Of a stretch of DNA of 64,000 nt, positions 61,726 through 64,000 are shown piece after piece (the stretch's first letter is position 1; every line of letters starts with the position of its first letter). The notes beneath the pieces are model-generated. The model was not told where the DNA came from. It searched no databases and was given only the letters and a program-made list of their open reading frames with translations. The position numbers and the translations under genes are program-made. Origin of the DNA: Lactobacillus sp. ESL0701 (GTDB lineage Bacteria; Bacillota; Bacilli; Lactobacillales; Lactobacillaceae); the NCBI RefSeq assembly GCF_029433445.1, contig NZ_JAQTIC010000001.1, forward strand, positions 124,001 through 188,000, read 5' to 3'.

Positions 61726-63237
61726 ATGTATTTTAATGTAACTAATCGAATAGACGTCAAGACTTCAGCAATCGAGTTGGCAGAAGTCAAACGATTAACA
61801 ATGTTTGATTATCTTAAAAAGGTGAAGCAGTCGGATAAATTTTCTTCTTGCATAGTAGAACTTGATGAAAACTATGCTCATCATGATTTAGAGCAAAAGT
61901 TCGGCTTTAAGGATCGCATAATAAATTTGTTTGAATACTTTCAAGGATTAAAACCACAAAGTATTAAGAAAGAAAAAGCATTAATTAATCGTATTTTTTT
62001 GCATCAGTCGTATCACTTTAAAAATCGTGATAATTTAGTTGATATCTATGAATCCCAAGATGGCAGAATAACATTGGGTTGTCTTAAAGATCGTGTATAT
62101 TATGCTGATTATAAAGACAGTTGGGGGTTTTTAGATAGACGAGAATTTTATAAAAATGGCGTATTGTCACATACACATGTTTTTGATGATAAATACCGAG
62201 TGGTTTGTAAAGAGTATTATGATAATAATGGCAAACCTAAATTAACGCTGTATTATCGCGGTTCAAGTGACACTGAAACAGTACTGACACTAATTTATTT
62301 GGTTACAAATAATGGATTAAAAGTATTTAATTCAATGAACGAATTAATTGCTTACTTTTTTAAGCAGTTGGCAGAACAAAAGCCTAATTCCACTTTTTTA
62401 TTTGATCGTTCTATTCCAATATTAGATGCAATTCAATTAGAACAAATCCCAGCAAAAAAAATTTTTGTTTTCCATAGTCGCTATAAGGATGAACATGGCA
62501 AGATAATGCCAGTTTATCAAAATATTGCTAATCAAATTAAGAATAACAGCCTAGACGAGCTAATTGTATCAACTAATAAAGAAAAGGCCGATATTGTTAA
62601 ACTAGCTAAGATTGCCTCAACCAAAATTAATGTTATACCAGTTACATATATAGAAGATGTTGTGCCCAAGGATTATGCACAGCGAGATAAAAATAAATTG
62701 ATTTTAGTTTCTCGAGTATCAGAAGAAAAGCGTGTGATTGATGCAATTAGGGCTGTTATTAAGTTGAAAAAGCAATTTCATAACATTTATTTAGATATTT
62801 GGGGTTATGGTGACGATTATAATGGCAACCAATACTTGGATGAAGTTAAAGATTTAATAGATAATCAGAATGCAAGTAAATACATTAGATTAAAAGGGTA
62901 TAGTCATAATTTAACTAAAGAGTATGACACTGCTGCAATTCAACTACTTACTAGCAAATATGAAGGCTTTTCAATGTCTTTATTAGAGGGACAAAGTCAT
63001 GGTGTGCCAGCAGTTAGCTATGATGTAGAATATGGTCCGTCAGATATCATTGAGCAAAATCGTTCAGGCTTTTTGGTGAAAGCAGGAAGTGTTAACGATT
63101 TAGTCAAAAAAATCAGATTGCTGCTAAGTGATCGTGATAAGGCTGCAGAGTTTTCAAAGCAGGCCTATGAAGCTTCTAAGAGATATTCTTTTGGAAAAAT
63201 TGTAGATAAATGGCTATCTTTAGAAAAAATAAAATAA
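61726..63237 (+). CDS. GT4-type glycosyltransferase (TagE/GtfA-like)
   Basis: A 503-residue cytoplasmic protein behind GGTGGAG. The N-terminal half (about 1-220) resembles the extra domain of poly(glycerol-phosphate) glucosyltransferases and of GtfA-type protein glycosyltransferases. The C-terminal GT-B half has LILVSRVSEEKRV and the donor-site TSKYEGFSMSLLEGQSHGVP (E-x7-E type). It may glucosylate teichoic acid or a serine/threonine-rich surface protein. Its position between the S-layer gene and another SLAP-domain gene makes S-layer glycosylation possible, but no partner gene of an accessory Sec cluster is here. Confidence 0.82.
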   Translation: MYFNVTNRIDVKTSAIELAEVKRLTMFDYLKKVKQSDKFSSCIVELDENYAHHDLEQKFGFKDRIINLFEYFQGLKPQSIKKEKALINRIFLHQSYHFKNRDNLVDIYESQDGRITLGCLKDRVYYADYKDSWGFLDRREFYKNGVLSHTHVFDDKYRVVCKEYYDNNGKPKLTLYYRGSSDTETVLTLIYLVTNNGLKVFNSMNELIAYFFKQLAEQKPNSTFLFDRSIPILDAIQLEQIPAKKIFVFHSRYKDEHGKIMPVYQNIANQIKNNSLDELIVSTNKEKADIVKLAKIASTKINVIPVTYIEDVVPKDYAQRDKNKLILVSRVSEEKRVIDAIRAVIKLKKQFHNIYLDIWGYGDDYNGNQYLDEVKDLIDNQNASKYIRLKGYSHNLTKEYDTAAIQLLTSKYEGFSMSLLEGQSHGVPAVSYDVEYGPSDIIEQNRSGFLVKAGSVNDLVKKIRLLLSDRDKAAEFSKQAYEASKRYSFGKIVDKWLSLEKIK

Positions 63238-63422
63238 TTTTTTAAGACAAAAAATAACAAGAATTTCTAGAAAAAATATTGTAATATCAAGGCTTTACTT
63301 GTCATTGATAGAAAATAAAATAATTAAATATATTAAATTTTAAGAAAGCGCATACTTGATTAAAACTTAATAAGTTATATCATTAAAGTACAAGACTAGT
63401 GTTATTACGGAGGTTAGTAAAA
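63238..63422 (+). other. AT-rich gap before the SLAP-domain gene
   Basis: The 185 bases hold no gene. No clear terminator follows the glycosyltransferase. Several TATAAA/TAATAT-like boxes occur, and CGGAGG near 63409 is the ribosome site of the next gene. Confidence 0.5.
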
Positions 63423-64000
63423 GTGAATTTTAATAATAAACGTAAATTACAAAAAGATGTTTCAAAAGCTTTAAAGAGTGGAAAGCTTCATAAAACTGCT
63501 CGTAATTTATTAGTAACGACAATTGCTGCCGGTAGTGCTTTAGGTGGTTTAGCATTGGCTTCTAGTGTTAATCCAATTGCTAATAGTGTAGTTGAGGCGA
63601 AGACTGTTAAACCAGCTAAAAAAGTTGTAAAAGCACAAGCAGCTATGATCAAGAAGGCAACTGCAACTTACACTAAAAAGGGCAAGAAGGCTGCTGGTAA
63701 AAAGCTGAAGAAAGGTAAGACCATTAGCGTTTATGGCACTAAGACCATTAAGGGTAAAACTTACTATAATTTGGGTCATGGGAAATATGTGCCAACAAGT
63801 AAAGTAACTTTGGGTCAAACTGTAACTTTGAGCAAGAATTCATATATCTACAACAGCAAAGGTAAGCGTGTAGGTAAGAAAGTTCTGAAGAAGAACAGCA
63901 AGGTTACAACGTATGGTACTAAGACCATTAAGGGCAAGTTGTACTACAACCTTGGTAATGGTAAGTATATTGTTGCGGCTAATGTAGTCAGTTCAGTGCC
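63423..64000 (+). CDS. SLAP-domain surface protein, partial
   Basis: A GTG at 63423, nine bases after CGGAGG, opens a frame that runs off the window end, with at least 192 codons visible. The N-terminus MNFNNKRKLQKDVSK is followed by a hydrophobic stretch (LLVTTIAAGSALGGLALA) and an Ala/Ser site near NSVVEAK, a signal peptide with a long N-region. The mature part is lysine-rich and carries two SLAP-type repeats beginning near residues 76 and 137 (ATYTKKGKKAAGKK and NSYIYNSKGKRVGKK). It probably binds cell-wall teichoic or other anionic polymers like S-layer-associated proteins. The C-terminal part is missing. Confidence 0.82.
   Translation, partial: MNFNNKRKLQKDVSKALKSGKLHKTARNLLVTTIAAGSALGGLALASSVNPIANSVVEAKTVKPAKKVVKAQAAMIKKATATYTKKGKKAAGKKLKKGKTISVYGTKTIKGKTYYNLGHGKYVPTSKVTLGQTVTLSKNSYIYNSKGKRVGKKVLKKNSKVTTYGTKTIKGKLYYNLGNGKYIVAANVVSSV

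Overview
The window looks like the chromosome of a Lactobacillus of the acidophilus/helveticus/crispatus branch. The support is a low-GC genome with strong AAGGAGG-type ribosome binding sites, an S-layer gene with the typical signal peptide and two C-terminal SLAP domains, and family members common in that group: PepO, a proline iminopeptidase, a nucleoside deoxyribosyltransferase, Kup, and the DUF1659/DUF2922 and DUF3290/DUF421 pairs. I see no tRNA, rRNA, CRISPR array, intact insertion sequence or prophage.

Layout. Positions 1-3.9 kb hold a cut DmpA-family peptidase and a C39-like protein on the minus strand, then a LAT-type permease with a VanX-like dipeptidase. From 4.0 to 9.5 kb is a beta-glucoside unit: a promoter with an overlapping cre site, a BglG-type antiterminator and the PTS/6-phospho-beta-glucosidase genes, each arm preceded by an antiterminator-binding RNA element and a terminator. 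A secreted histidine-phosphatase-like protein lies at its end. From 9.5 to 16.5 kb are two MFS exporters, an Rgg-type regulator and topoisomerase III. From 16.6 to 22.9 kb are a large GH31 protein, nagA, a deoxyribosyltransferase, a tyrosine-phosphatase-like protein and a Usp protein.

From 22.9 to 29.3 kb is a phosphonate-type ABC transporter with three tandem substrate-binding lipoproteins. Each is preceded by a short leader ORF and an intrinsic terminator. This repeated attenuator design is the most unusual feature of the window. From 31.3 to 38.6 kb is an arginine deiminase cluster (arcA-arcB-arcD-arcC) with a divergent GntR/FCD regulator, a second ArcD-like permease and cre sites. From 40.8 to 44.1 kb an asparagine synthase and an ATP-grasp ligase probably make the D-Asp/D-Asn peptidoglycan cross-bridge. 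From 44 to 57.9 kb are an MFS protein, pepO, kup, small conserved proteins, peptidase and amidotransferase genes, a degenerate macrodomain-type sirtuin with a BRCT exonuclease, and a secreted nuclease. From 58 to 64 kb is the cell-surface region: two small DUF proteins, a candidate structured RNA, the S-layer gene with a long structured leader, a GT4 glycosyltransferase and a second SLAP-domain protein cut by the window end.

Several starts were moved to TTG, GTG or internal ATG codons because that is where the ribosome binding site lies. All functions are inferred from motifs read by eye. No database search was run.
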